DNA from: Clostridia bacterium
Lineage (GTDB): Bacteria > Bacillota > Clostridia > Christensenellales > DUVY01
Reading direction: 5' to 3'
DNA: 60,023 nt
Assembly (NCBI GenBank): GCA_026001225.1
Contig: BNZQ01000005.1
Coordinates: forward strand, 1-60,023
Shown piece by piece: positions 1-9,620 of the stretch. A program made the position numbers and the translations under genes. Numbering within the stretch: the stretch's first letter is position 1; each line of letters starts with the position of its first letter. Below the pieces are notes generated by a model, which was not told the DNA's origin, ran no database searches, and saw nothing but the letters and a program-made list of their open reading frames with translations.

Positions 1-179
1 ATCCCGCGCTGACCAACCGAACCGAAATTTTTGAAACCTTCCTGTATAAAGCGGGTATCAAGGGCTTCCAATACAGCAAAACCGCCGCGCTGGGAATCTT
101 TCAATCGGTGTTCGGCGCGGCGCTCGTGCTGACGACCAACCTGATCGTAAAAAAAATGGGCAGCGAGGGCATTTGGTAA
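1..179 (+). CDS. ABC sugar transporter permease, C-terminal part (LplB-like)
   Basis: The reading frame is open from the window edge and stops with TAA at 177-179. The visible 58 residues contain a hydrophobic segment and end in KKMGSEGIW, the usual ending of LplB-type permeases that pair with an LplC/YtcP-type permease. The next permease gene starts one base after the stop, so the two are almost certainly translated together as the two membrane subunits of one importer. The start lies outside the window. Family assignment rests on this tail and the neighbour. Confidence 0.8.
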   Translation, partial: PALTNRTEIFETFLYKAGIKGFQYSKTAALGIFQSVFGAALVLTTNLIVKKMGSEGIW

Positions 180-180
180 T

Positions 181-1104
181 ATGGAGACACAAACGACGGC
201 AATTAAAAAGAAACGCCGGAACCGAATACGGGCGTCGGCGGGCGAGCGGGTCGGCGCGGCGGTCAATTATATCGTCATCGCCTTGCTGTCGCTGACCTTT
301 TTCCTGCCGTTTATATATGTGCTGTCGCTGTCGTTGACCACGGAACGGGCGGTCGGCATGTACGGCATCACGCTGTTCCCGCGCGAGTGGACGTTCGAAT
401 CCTATATCTTCATCTTTCAGCGTGGTCAGCGAATTCTGCTGGCGTTCCGCAACACGATTTTCATCACGGTCGCCGGCACTGTTTTGAGCATCTTCGTCAC
501 CGCGGGCATGGCGTATCCTTTGAGCAAAAAGAAGCTGCCGTTCCGCAACGTATTCTTAAAATACGTGCTGTTTTCGATGTTGTTCGGCGGCGGCCTGATC
601 CCGTATTATTTGGTCGTCAGCAAGTTTTTGGGTTTAAAGGGTAATTTTTTGGGTATGCTGGCGGTCATTTTGCCGGGCGCGTACAGCTCGTGGAACATGA
701 TTTTGATGCGCAACTTTTTCAGCGCGCTGCCCGACAGCTTGGAGGAGGCCGCGCTGATCGACGGGGCGAACGAATTGCTGGTGCTGTTCAAGATCGTGCT
801 GCCGCTGTCTATGCCGATCATCGCGACGATCTCGCTGTTCAACGCGGTGGGTTTTTGGAATAACTGGTACGGGCCGTTGCTGTTTATGAGCAACGACACA
901 CCCACGATCATGCTGTTTTTAAAGGAGGTCGTGTCCAGCACGGCGAGCATCGGCGAATCGATTTCGCCGGGCGCGGAGGCTCCGCCCTCGATCAGCGTAC
1001 AGATGGCGACCGTGATGGTGTGTACGCTACCGATCATCATGATTTACCCTTTCCTGCAAAAGCATTTCGCGAAGGGCGTCCTGATCGGTTCCGTTAAAGG
1101 GTAA
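181..1104 (+). CDS. Carbohydrate ABC transporter permease (LplC/YtcP-like)
   Basis: A 307-residue inner-membrane subunit of a sugar importer of the CUT1 type. It has a basic N-terminus (about residues 1-25), a first membrane segment at about 30-55, and further segments up to the C-terminus. The EAA loop that docks on the ATPase is visible near residue 185 (LEEAALIDGANELLVLFKIV). The length and the ending KGVLIGSVKG are normal for YtcP/LplC proteins. It follows the partner permease by one base and precedes glycosidases and a binding protein, so it likely imports oligosaccharides. No ATPase gene is present here; this class often uses a shared MsmX-type ATPase encoded elsewhere. Confidence 0.92.
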   Translation: METQTTAIKKKRRNRIRASAGERVGAAVNYIVIALLSLTFFLPFIYVLSLSLTTERAVGMYGITLFPREWTFESYIFIFQRGQRILLAFRNTIFITVAGTVLSIFVTAGMAYPLSKKKLPFRNVFLKYVLFSMLFGGGLIPYYLVVSKFLGLKGNFLGMLAVILPGAYSSWNMILMRNFFSALPDSLEEAALIDGANELLVLFKIVLPLSMPIIATISLFNAVGFWNNWYGPLLFMSNDTPTIMLFLKEVVSSTASIGESISPGAEAPPSISVQMATVMVCTLPIIMIYPFLQKHFAKGVLIGSVKG

Positions 1105-1152
1105 TAAGCACGAATAAATCGTTCAAATTTTGGAGGAAACGTAAAAGAAATC

Positions 1153-3348
1153 ATGCTGCTGACGAGTGAAACGATAACGATAGATATTTGCGAACGGACG
1201 GGGCGGATCCTGTCCTTGCGGGACGGGCGGACGGAATTCATCGCGGAAAACGCATATCCGCTGCTGTCCGTACAGCTGATGCGGGACGACGGAAGCCGCC
1301 TCTTAATCGCGTCCGACAGGGCGGTCTGTTCGTTGCGGCGGACAAAGAACACGATCAAGGCCGATTTTAAAAGGTTGGGCGGCCAAGCGGTCGACGCGAC
1401 GGTCAAATTCGACGCGAGGGGTGGCTTTATTAGGATATCGGCGGCGGTGCGCAACCGCACGGGCTTTGCGGTCGAATGGCTCGCGTGGCCCGCAACGGTT
1501 TTCGAGAACCGATTGGCCGCGCGCGGCGGCGACTTCAAGATTTTAAGTCCGATCTTCGAGGGCGCGGAAATCGGCAATCCAATGTTGCGCGAGAAGGTCG
1601 GCTTGCCCTATTTGCAGGTGGATTATCCGATGCGAGGCTGGGACGGCCTCTATCCGGCCTCCACGGCTTTTCAGTTCACGGCGTATTACAACGATAAATG
1701 CGGCGTGTACTTCGGCGCGCACGATCCGAACATGAACATGAAAACCATCGACACGCGCGAGGCGCCTGAGGGCGTCAAGATCGAACACCTCTTTCTGCCC
1801 GGCGCGGCGGATAACGCCGAAATCGCCTCCTACGAGATCGTGCTGGGGACGTTCGCGGGCGGATGGTATACGGCGGCCGAGATTTACCGCGCGTTCGCGG
1901 AAAGGTGCGGCCTGATTAAAATGCCGCCGGTTCGGGAGAATCCGCTGATCCCCGATTGGGTGCACGAGTCGCCCGTCGTGCTGATTTATCCCGTGCGCGG
2001 CGCGAAGGATACCGGCGCGGGCGCGAACGAGCCGAATCCGGAATATTTCCCCTATACGAACGCCCTGCCGTATATCGAGAGTTTAGCAAAAAAGCTGGAT
2101 TCGAAGATTTTGGTGCTGCTGTGTCATTGGGAGGGAACCGCGCCTTGGGCGCCGCCTTTCGTGTGGCCGCCCTACGGGGGCAAGGAAAACTTCACCGAAT
2201 TTTGCGCCGCGTTGCACAAGGCGGGTCATTTGCTCGGCGTGTATGGCAGCGGTTCGGGCTGGACGCAAAAGAGCATTTTGGATCCCGCCTACAACATGGA
2301 AAGGTATTTCGAGGAGCACCGTTTGAAGGACGCTATGTGCATTCATCCCGATCAATCCCTGCCCTATGCGTATATCTGCAACGGCAATATCCGTTGGGGC
2401 TACGATATGTGCACCTATACCCGACCGGCGCGGGAAATCGTCAAGGGCGAGATAGAACGGCTGGTCGCCGAAAGCGAGGTCGATTATATCCAATACTTCG
2501 ACCAAAATTTGGGCGGTATGCCGTCGATTTGTTACGGCATGTCCCACGGGCATCCGCGCACGCCGGGCAAATGGCAGATCGAGGCCCAACGTACCCTGTT
2601 GCAAGAGTGTAACGAGGTGATCGAAAGGGCGGGCAAGAAGGGCAAGGTGGTTTTGGGTTGCGAGGGCGGCGCGAGCGAGCCGTTTATCGGCGAGCTGGTC
2701 TTTAACGACGGGCGCAACTACGGCGCGTACCAATTCGGCGTGCCCGCGGCGGCCTACGCCTATTTGTTCCACCACTATCAGAGCAATTTCATGGGCAATC
2801 AAAACACGACCTACGGCTATCTCGACGTGGGACGGTACCCCGAAAATATCTTTTGGCGGACGGCGAGCGGCTTTGCCAACGGCGATTTGATGACGGTGGT
2901 TTGGCGCGAGCGGGGCCGTCTGCATTGGGATTGGTCGTCGCCGTGGGATTTGCCGCAGGTCGATCAGGAGGGGTATGCCGCTTTTGTCAAGCTGCTCAAC
3001 GATTGGCGCAAAGGCGCCGCGCGGGAGGAATTGCTGTACGGCAAAATGACGCGCCCGTATCGAACGGACTGCGAGCAGATCGAGGTGGAATATAAATCGG
3101 GCGTCGTCAATAAAATCCCCTCGCTGAACACGTCGGCGTGGCGTTCCGGCGGATGGTACTCGCAATTGATCGTCAATTGGCGGGACACCGAGCAAAAGAC
3201 CCGCGTGCACGCGGGCGGCGTTCGGGCGTTCAGGGTCTATACCGATCCCAAAAGCGCGAAATACACAGTCGTGGCGGTCGAAAACGGCGTCTGCGTGCTG
3301 ACGGTTTCGGCGCGCGGCGTGTTGAAACTGACGCCCGTTAAATCATGA
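1153..3348 (+). CDS. Putative glycoside hydrolase, DUF6259-like
   Basis: A 731-residue protein without a signal peptide, so probably cytoplasmic. The first ~270 residues are a beta-rich domain and residues ~275-600 resemble a TIM-barrel glycosidase (segments such as HWEGTAPWAPPFVWPPYGG and YIQYFDQNLGG, with acidic residues at strand ends). The overall pattern matches the DUF6259 family of presumed carbohydrate-active enzymes. The ATG at 1153 follows a GGAGG ribosome site at 1132-1136. Lying between permeases and the binding protein, it probably cleaves the imported sugar. I recognise the family but not the substrate, and I cannot name the catalytic pair. Confidence 0.6.
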   Translation: MLLTSETITIDICERTGRILSLRDGRTEFIAENAYPLLSVQLMRDDGSRLLIASDRAVCSLRRTKNTIKADFKRLGGQAVDATVKFDARGGFIRISAAVRNRTGFAVEWLAWPATVFENRLAARGGDFKILSPIFEGAEIGNPMLREKVGLPYLQVDYPMRGWDGLYPASTAFQFTAYYNDKCGVYFGAHDPNMNMKTIDTREAPEGVKIEHLFLPGAADNAEIASYEIVLGTFAGGWYTAAEIYRAFAERCGLIKMPPVRENPLIPDWVHESPVVLIYPVRGAKDTGAGANEPNPEYFPYTNALPYIESLAKKLDSKILVLLCHWEGTAPWAPPFVWPPYGGKENFTEFCAALHKAGHLLGVYGSGSGWTQKSILDPAYNMERYFEEHRLKDAMCIHPDQSLPYAYICNGNIRWGYDMCTYTRPAREIVKGEIERLVAESEVDYIQYFDQNLGGMPSICYGMSHGHPRTPGKWQIEAQRTLLQECNEVIERAGKKGKVVLGCEGGASEPFIGELVFNDGRNYGAYQFGVPAAAYAYLFHHYQSNFMGNQNTTYGYLDVGRYPENIFWRTASGFANGDLMTVVWRERGRLHWDWSSPWDLPQVDQEGYAAFVKLLNDWRKGAAREELLYGKMTRPYRTDCEQIEVEYKSGVVNKIPSLNTSAWRSGGWYSQLIVNWRDTEQKTRVHAGGVRAFRVYTDPKSAKYTVVAVENGVCVLTVSARGVLKLTPVKS

Positions 3349-3404
3349 AAAGACCGAAATTGTGCCTTGCGCCTTGTGAATTGATAAAAATGGAGGATAA
3401 AATC

Positions 3405-5015
3405 ATGAAACTGAAAAGGATCGTCGCTTACGCGGCGGCCGCGCTGATGCTGGCATTCTCCGGCGCGTTGCTGGCCGCGTGCGGCAACAAGGGCGGCGGG
3501 TACCAAACGGACGACCTTGGGATTTACAAGACGGATGCCGAGGGCATCAAGGTCTATAAGATCGTCGTGTTGGATCACGGCGTCACGATCAACAGCCAAA
3601 CGCTGAAATACCGCGAACAGGTCATGAAGGAGATCAACGACCGCCTATATCGCGATTTGGGCTTTAAGGCGGAGTTTCAGGTGGATACCTATGCCGACAC
3701 GCAGTTCGCGGACAAGGTTTCCACGCTGATTTCCGAGGGCGCGCACGCCGATCTGATCCGGCAGAACGGGACGGACGTGCTGTTCGGCTATGTCGCGAGC
3801 AACGTCGCAAAGGATATTACGCCCTATGTGGACGCCACCCAAAATTTAAAGACCGTGATCTCGGGCCGGATTTGGGACGAGGTTAAGGCCGACGGCAAGA
3901 CCTACGCGATCCCCTTGCTGTCCTTGCCCGTGGACACCACGATCTACGCGCGCGGCGACCTTTTAAGCAAGGCTGGCTTTAAGGACGGGCAGAACAATCC
4001 GCGGCCGCTTTCCACGCTGGCCGAATACGAGAGCTTTTTGAATACGATCAAGACCGGCGGTCAGGCGTATTTGGACACCTTGCTGCCCACCGTGCCGCTG
4101 ATGATTCAGGCGTCCAATCTGGAAAATCTGCTGCTGCCGTGCTTTACCGAAACGCCGGGGGATTATTTCGAGAATGGGCAGTTAAAGCCCAAGATCGCGC
4201 AGGCGGGGTATAAGCAGTACGTCCAAAAGGTGCGCGAGTGGCATAAAAACGGGTGGATTGACGATTCGATCTATACGATTTCCTTTTTCGAGCTGGCCAA
4301 CCTGATGAACAGCAAGATCACCGCTTTGGCGGGCAGTACCGTTTGGGATTTGGAGTTCGGCAGTATTAAATCCACCAACACCGCCCACCCCGACTGGCAA
4401 ATCACGCCGATGCTCCCGCTGACCTCGGCGGACGGCGTCTATAAGGCCGGCGCGGGTCACGCCTCGGAGTATCTGTGGGTGCCGTATTCCTCGAAAAGCA
4501 CGGGCGCGGCGATGAGGATACTGGATTGGTCGTGCAACAACGAGGAAAATTATATGTTGCTCAACTACGGGATCAAGGGGATGACCTACGAGCTGGGCGA
4601 GAATAACGCCGTTTCCGTACCGGAGGCCGAAAAGAGCGCGGCGGTTCGGATGCCCTACGATTTGATGGGCTTTTTTATGGTCGTCACCAACCGCGAATTC
4701 AATTTAAAGTATCCGTCGTCGCAGGCGCCCGCCGCCGCACTGGATTTTTACAAAAAATCCATGCAGATTCCGCTCAATAAAATTTACGTCGATCCGATGG
4801 TCTATGTTAAATCGTCCCTGAGCGACGCGGATTTGGCCAAGCTCAATTCGGCCAATAATACGATGAGCCTCGAACTGCAAAAGATATTGACCAATAAATA
4901 CGGCGACGGCGATTTCGAGTCAAAATGGGCGGCGATGGTCAATAAGTATGTGGGCGACACCGCCGCCGTCTATACGAAATTGACACAGGCTTACAACGGA
5001 AAATTTTCGGCTTAA
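3405..5015 (+). CDS. Extracellular sugar-binding lipoprotein of ABC transporter
   Basis: A 536-residue substrate-binding protein. The N-terminus MKLKRIVAYAAAALMLAFSG is a lipoprotein signal with lipobox LAAC, cysteine 26 being the lipidation site. The rest is a long two-lobed solute-binding fold of the LplA type that serves LplB/LplC permeases. I chose the ATG at 3405 because a GGAGG site lies at 3392-3396 and the signal peptide starts there; an upstream in-frame ATG at 3345 overlaps the previous stop and would add a non-signal leader. It is anchored outside the cell and delivers sugar to the permeases encoded just upstream. Confidence 0.9.
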   Translation: MKLKRIVAYAAAALMLAFSGALLAACGNKGGGYQTDDLGIYKTDAEGIKVYKIVVLDHGVTINSQTLKYREQVMKEINDRLYRDLGFKAEFQVDTYADTQFADKVSTLISEGAHADLIRQNGTDVLFGYVASNVAKDITPYVDATQNLKTVISGRIWDEVKADGKTYAIPLLSLPVDTTIYARGDLLSKAGFKDGQNNPRPLSTLAEYESFLNTIKTGGQAYLDTLLPTVPLMIQASNLENLLLPCFTETPGDYFENGQLKPKIAQAGYKQYVQKVREWHKNGWIDDSIYTISFFELANLMNSKITALAGSTVWDLEFGSIKSTNTAHPDWQITPMLPLTSADGVYKAGAGHASEYLWVPYSSKSTGAAMRILDWSCNNEENYMLLNYGIKGMTYELGENNAVSVPEAEKSAAVRMPYDLMGFFMVVTNREFNLKYPSSQAPAAALDFYKKSMQIPLNKIYVDPMVYVKSSLSDADLAKLNSANNTMSLELQKILTNKYGDGDFESKWAAMVNKYVGDTAAVYTKLTQAYNGKFSA

Positions 5016-5020
5016 CGCAA

Positions 5021-5077
5021 CGGGCTTTTTCTTTGAGGAAGCGGGTCAAGGATGCCCTATAAGGAGAAAACAGCCCG
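5021..5077. repeat. Short inverted-end repeat, family B copy 1
   Basis: A 57-bp intergenic sequence beginning CGGGCTTTTT and ending GCCCG. A second copy sits at 31349-31406 with the same internal landmarks (CTTTGAG, TCAAGGA, AGAAAAC). The ends are inverted, so a stem can form. Confidence 0.55.
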
Positions 5078-5121
5078 CGACACGGTGAATCGGCTTGCGA
5101 TTCGGAGGAGATTATCGTATA

Positions 5122-6156
5122 ATGAATACAATGAAAAACGGCAGGTATTATGTCGGAATCAATTACTTCAACGGTTGGGAACGCCCCGACACGGGCGATT
5201 CCAAGTGGGTAATCCGGGGCGAGGATTGGCGGATACGGTATCCCGACCGGATTCCCGCGTTGGGGTGCTTCGGCAGTCCCGACACGATGGAGGCCGAAAT
5301 CGAGGTTGCCGCGCGGTTCGGCGTGGATTTTTTCCAGATGCTGTGGTACGTGCAGGAAACTGTCCGCGAGCGCGGCGCGGCGCATTTGAACGATTGCTTC
5401 CCGCACTATTTCGCGGCTAAAAACAACCAAAAATTGAAGTTCGCGTTGGAGTTTTGCAATCATCCGCCGTTCGGGATCGAGGACGCGGGGCTGTGGGCCC
5501 GCTACTGCGAGGAATGGGCGGGAAGCTTGAAACACGAGGGCGCGCTGCGGATCGGCGGCAAGGTTTTGTTCAAGGTGCACGGACTGCAATACTTCTTTAA
5601 CCAATGCGGCGGGAATTTGGACACGATCAAGGAGCGGCTGCGCGTTTTGCGCGAAACCGCCCGTAAAAACGGAGTGGGGGAGCTACTGATCGGCGCGGGC
5701 GTCATGGGCGACGCGGTGAACGAAAACGAGATCGCGGCGGCGGCGTGCTTCGATTATGTCACGACTTACGCCGACTTTCCGCGAGGACTCGAGCCGCGCG
5801 AGCGGGAATACCCGTGGGAGGAGCTGGAACGGCACGCGGCCGAGGGGAGGCACAAACTCGCGCCCCAAATGCCCGTGCCCTATGCGCCCTTTGCGATGAG
5901 CGGTTGGAACCCGCGCCCGTGGGCGGTACCCGGCCCGTATTATGCCTTTCCGACGCGGGAGCAATGGAATCATACGTTGACGGTTTTAAAGAGCGATCTC
6001 GATCGGAATCCGAAAATGCAGATTGTGCCCGGCGCAAAATTGTTCACGATCTACGCGTGGAACGAGTTCGGCGAGGGCGGGATCGTCGCCCCGACCTTGG
6101 GCGAAAGGACCATGAAATTGGAGGAAATCCAAAAGGTTTTTAAAAGTGGAAAATGA
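5122..6156 (+). CDS. Glycoside hydrolase family 99-like (WbsX-type) protein
   Basis: A 344-residue cytoplasmic protein resembling the WbsX/GH99-like domain, a TIM barrel found in glycan-processing proteins. Typical features are the N-terminal YYVGINYFNGWER segment, the middle FFQMLWYV strand and the C-terminal IYAWNEFGEGG motif, where the NEF(G)E glutamate is the expected acid residue. The ATG at 5122 has a GGAGGAGA ribosome site about 13 bases upstream; the earlier in-frame ATG at 5095 lacks one. It is flanked by transporter and polysaccharide-active genes, so a role in endo-acting cleavage of a mannose-type glycan is plausible but inferred. Confidence 0.65.
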   Translation: MNTMKNGRYYVGINYFNGWERPDTGDSKWVIRGEDWRIRYPDRIPALGCFGSPDTMEAEIEVAARFGVDFFQMLWYVQETVRERGAAHLNDCFPHYFAAKNNQKLKFALEFCNHPPFGIEDAGLWARYCEEWAGSLKHEGALRIGGKVLFKVHGLQYFFNQCGGNLDTIKERLRVLRETARKNGVGELLIGAGVMGDAVNENEIAAAACFDYVTTYADFPRGLEPREREYPWEELERHAAEGRHKLAPQMPVPYAPFAMSGWNPRPWAVPGPYYAFPTREQWNHTLTVLKSDLDRNPKMQIVPGAKLFTIYAWNEFGEGGIVAPTLGERTMKLEEIQKVFKSGK

Positions 6157-6296
6157 AGTATGAACGATAAAGAATAACGGATCGCACTCAAATGCCGCGG
6201 CGGGCAGGAAACGGGGTACCCCGTTTCGCGCGTAAAACAAAGTTTTACGCGGCGGAAGTATTCAAGGAAACAAAGCTTTTTCGGGAGAGGATAAAG

Positions 6297-8486
6297 ATGA
6301 AAATAAAAAGAACGGTATGCTTATTTGCGGCGCTCGTATTGGCGGCGGCGGGCTTGTCTTTTATCTCCGTTACTCCGGCGCGGGCCGCGTCCAAGTATAA
6401 GATACAGGGCACGGAGCCGGCCGGCGGGGACTACATCGTCACGGATTTGAACATCAAAGACCTCGGCGCGTCGGGAGACGGCTCGGCCGACGACACCGAC
6501 GCGCTGGAAACGGCGTTGGAGACCGCGCGGGAGCGCGGCGGCGGCATCGTTTATGTGCCCGCGGGAAAATACAGGTTGACGCGGACGGTCGATATCCCCT
6601 CCGGCGTGACGCTGATCGGGCAATGGCGCGCGCCGACGGCGGGGGATTACGCGGGGCAGACGGTACTGATCGCCGACCTTGCGGGCGGCAAGGATGACGG
6701 CGCGGCCTTTATCGGCCTGTCCGAATGCTCGTGCTTAAAAAATATCAACGTGTATTATAAGAATCAATCGGTTGACAAGCCGATCGCGTTTCCCTATGCG
6801 ATCCGCGCCTTATCCTATTCCGTGGCGGTCGTCAACGTGACGCTGATCAACGCTTATCGGGGCATGGATTTCGGCGGCGTGACCGGCACGGCGACGCATA
6901 TCGAAAACTTTTACGGAACCGTCGTCAAGCAAGGAATTTATATCGACGTGAATTACGAGGTTTCCGATTACGTGAATCTGAATTTTTCGGGCAGCTTTTG
7001 GAAAAGGTACGATACGGGCTTGAACGTCGAGTCCTTGAAAGCGGCCGTTAAGGACGCCGAGGTTTTGCGGATCGGCAAGGTGGACGACCTCTTTTTGTAC
7101 GAGGTCAGGATCGACGAGGCCTATTATAAAAACGAGATTATCTTTCAGCTGAATCCAGCGATTCCCCAGGTGCCCAAATTGGCTTACGGGCACGTGATGC
7201 GGCTGAACGGCGCGAGCGTTTGGGTTTCCGAGCCCGACAATTCCCCGCGCCTGTCGATCTTGGATTTGGTGCCGGGCGCGGGCTATTATTCTCACGAGCG
7301 CAGCGGCGAGCAAAGGCCCGCGTCCGACAAGCTCTACGTCGTCACCGACTACGGCGCGCAGGGCGATTACGATAAAAAGACCGACCGCGGAACCGACGAC
7401 ACCGACGCCTTTATCGACGCGCTGGCGGCGGCGGGCAAGACGGGCGGCACGGTCTTTGTGCCCGTGGGCAAATACATTCTGACCGATAAATTGGTCGTTC
7501 CCGCGGGCGTGGAGCTGCGCGGCGAATGGGATTCCCCGATGAACAAGTCCCCGTCCGAAATCATCGTCAAATACGGCCGCGGGATCGGAGAAGCGGAAGC
7601 CGGCGAGGCGCTGATCACCTTGTGGGGCGGCGCGGGCGTTCACGGACTGACGTTCCGCACGCCCAATATGAAAACGCCCGATAAAATCGGGCCGACGGAC
7701 AAGGCCGAGCCTTGGGCGTGGCTGATCGAAGCGACCGGTGACGGGCCGTGGATCGAGTACGTCACCTTCGTCAATACCTACAACGCCGTTCATATCAAGG
7801 GCTGTCAAAATTTCGTCGTCAAGGGCGTGTGGGGTAGCGCGCTGAACCGCACGATCCTGATCGACGGGGGTAGCGCGAACGGCCGCATAGAATATACGAT
7901 GGGCACCTTCGGCGCGTGGTGGGAGGACACCGGGCGCGCGGCCGATCAGGATGCGTTCTCGACCTATTTCTACGAGAACGCCGTGGTCTATACGTTCAGG
8001 GATTGCGAAAACATCGCGGGCTTTGCGGCGGATATGTTCGGAGAGAGCGTCGCCTTGTCGTTCGAGGCGGATCAAAACGGCAAGGGGCCGCGCAATATCC
8101 GCCTCATCCGTTCGGTGGCCGACCTGCCGGGCGGCAAGGCCTGCGTCAATTTCCACGCGGGCGACAATATCGCTCTGGTCGGCTTGTCGACGGGGACGAT
8201 CGGCGTGCTGTACGATGCGGAGGGCTTTACCGGCAAGGCCGCGATCTACGGGCATGTCATTTGGGGCGGCACCAAGGTCAAGCTGTATCCCGGCAAGGAT
8301 ATCTCGATCTACAACCAAAGCTCCGATGTCGTGGAGATTTTAAAATTCGACTTTCCCTTTGAGAGAAAAACGGCGGGCGGCCTGTCCGGCCTCGAAAAAG
8401 GCTTGATCGCCGCGACGGCGGGTTTGTTTGTCGCGGCCGTCGCGCTGCTGATTTTGCGGCTGTTCGGGTTCAAGAAGAAAGCATGA
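6297..8486 (+). CDS. Secreted pectate-lyase-fold protein with two beta-helix domains
   Basis: A 729-residue exported protein. It has a signal peptide (MKIKRTVCLFAALVLAAAGL, cleavage after ARA), two pectate-lyase-superfamily (right-handed beta-helix) units each opening with the DDTDA(L/F) signature (about residues 60 and 360) and a C-terminal hydrophobic segment followed by FGFKKKA, which should anchor it in the membrane. Such proteins bind or cleave polysaccharides at the cell surface. I chose the ATG at 6297 because it starts the signal peptide and follows GGAGAGGA. The stop overlaps the next start (ATGA), linking it to the AraC regulator. Enzyme specificity cannot be read from the sequence. 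Confidence 0.75.
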   Translation: MKIKRTVCLFAALVLAAAGLSFISVTPARAASKYKIQGTEPAGGDYIVTDLNIKDLGASGDGSADDTDALETALETARERGGGIVYVPAGKYRLTRTVDIPSGVTLIGQWRAPTAGDYAGQTVLIADLAGGKDDGAAFIGLSECSCLKNINVYYKNQSVDKPIAFPYAIRALSYSVAVVNVTLINAYRGMDFGGVTGTATHIENFYGTVVKQGIYIDVNYEVSDYVNLNFSGSFWKRYDTGLNVESLKAAVKDAEVLRIGKVDDLFLYEVRIDEAYYKNEIIFQLNPAIPQVPKLAYGHVMRLNGASVWVSEPDNSPRLSILDLVPGAGYYSHERSGEQRPASDKLYVVTDYGAQGDYDKKTDRGTDDTDAFIDALAAAGKTGGTVFVPVGKYILTDKLVVPAGVELRGEWDSPMNKSPSEIIVKYGRGIGEAEAGEALITLWGGAGVHGLTFRTPNMKTPDKIGPTDKAEPWAWLIEATGDGPWIEYVTFVNTYNAVHIKGCQNFVVKGVWGSALNRTILIDGGSANGRIEYTMGTFGAWWEDTGRAADQDAFSTYFYENAVVYTFRDCENIAGFAADMFGESVALSFEADQNGKGPRNIRLIRSVADLPGGKACVNFHAGDNIALVGLSTGTIGVLYDAEGFTGKAAIYGHVIWGGTKVKLYPGKDISIYNQSSDVVEILKFDFPFERKTAGGLSGLEKGLIAATAGLFVAAVALLILRLFGFKKKA

Positions 8487-9421
8487 TCAAATATATCGAA
8501 CTGAAAGAGCTTTGTCCCTATATCCGTTTGGGCAGCTTTGTGGATGCGTCCGCGGAGGAGTTTCATGTGCCGTGGCGCATGATCTACGATTACGAGCTGT
8601 ATTATGTCACCAAGGGTGCGATCACCGTGGAGACCGCAAAGGGCGCCTATGAGCTGACCGAGGGCGACTTGCATATGATGCGGCCGTTCACGTGGCACCG
8701 GCGGTACGCCAAGCACAATATCAAATACTATAATCTGCATTTCGATTTCGTGCCGCCCACGGCCGAGAACGATTTTTCGGCCAACGACGAATACCGCATT
8801 CCCTGTATCTTAAAGGCGGATTCCTCGCAGATCAACACCCGACTGGAAAACCGCACGATTTACGAGCCGCGCAATATCCGCCTGCCCGACAAGATGAGGC
8901 TGAAAAATCCCGAAAACGTCGTCACGATTTTGGGCGGCATCGTCAATCATATCAAGCAAAAGGATATCGGCTACGAGCTGATCCTGACGGCGGAAATGTT
9001 AAAGCTCGTCCATATGATCGTGTGCGAATCGGAGAATAAAAATTTGGCCACTTTTCAGAGCTATTCCAACAACGTCATCGCGCAGTACATGCAGTTTATC
9101 TATGAAAACTTCACCGAGAAGCTGTATTTGGAGGAGCTGGCCGCGCAGTACGGGTTTTTCCAATCCCACATGCGCAACCTGTTCACGCGGATCAACAACG
9201 TTTCGCCGCGCGAGTTTTTGATCAATCTGCGGATCGAGCGCGCAAAGGAAATGTTAGAAGAGGGCAAATACCGCGTAAAGGAGATCGGCGGCAAGGTGGG
9301 CTTTGAGGGGGAACATTATTTCAGCCGCATCTTCAAGAAAAAGACCGGCCAAAGCCCGCTGGCCTACCGCAACGAAAAGCTGGATTTTAAGCGGAAGGAA
9401 TGCGAATCCGCGGAGATTTGA
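8483..9421 (+). CDS. AraC-family transcriptional regulator with cupin-like sensor domain
   Basis: A 312-residue regulator. Residues ~1-150 form an AraC-type cupin (YYVTKGAITVETAKGAYELTEGDLHMM), which usually binds a sugar, and residues ~205-305 form the two helix-turn-helix DNA-binding domain (LYLEELAAQYGF; VKEIGGKVGFEGEHYFSRIFKKKTGQSP). It starts inside the stop of the beta-helix gene (ATGA overlap) and is therefore co-translated with the carbohydrate operon it most likely controls. Confidence 0.9.
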   Translation: MIKYIELKELCPYIRLGSFVDASAEEFHVPWRMIYDYELYYVTKGAITVETAKGAYELTEGDLHMMRPFTWHRRYAKHNIKYYNLHFDFVPPTAENDFSANDEYRIPCILKADSSQINTRLENRTIYEPRNIRLPDKMRLKNPENVVTILGGIVNHIKQKDIGYELILTAEMLKLVHMIVCESENKNLATFQSYSNNVIAQYMQFIYENFTEKLYLEELAAQYGFFQSHMRNLFTRINNVSPREFLINLRIERAKEMLEEGKYRVKEIGGKVGFEGEHYFSRIFKKKTGQSPLAYRNEKLDFKRKECESAEI

Positions 9422-9486
9422 AGGACATAGACGTAACGATTCGGGAGCCGCAAGATTCCTCTTTAAAAACAAAATAAAATTTTCGC

Positions 9487-9515
9487 TTGCATATTTCCGT
9501 CGGATATTGTATAAT
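9487..9515 (+). promoter_or_regulatory. Sigma-A type promoter for the GT8 gene
   Basis: TTGCAT at 9487-9492, a 17-bp spacer and TATAAT at 9510-9515. The gene starts about 100 bases downstream at 9621. Confidence 0.7.
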
Positions 9516-9620
9516 ATCGTCAGGACAAGTTATGCGCGGCCGTTTATTATTATTTTTCCGATTCGGCGGCAGGCGGAACTTGTTTCGGATTTATTTATTT
9601 TTTTATAAAGGAGACCTTGT

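Noticed and set aside
2083..3210. Long antisense frame (375 codons) within the DUF6259-like gene
   Set aside because: GC-rich shadow of the sense gene; no ribosome site and no family resemblance.
6810..8318. Antisense frame of 502 codons in the beta-helix gene
   Set aside because: Shadow frame with Arg/Asp/Val-rich low-complexity composition typical of antisense reading in GC-rich DNA.
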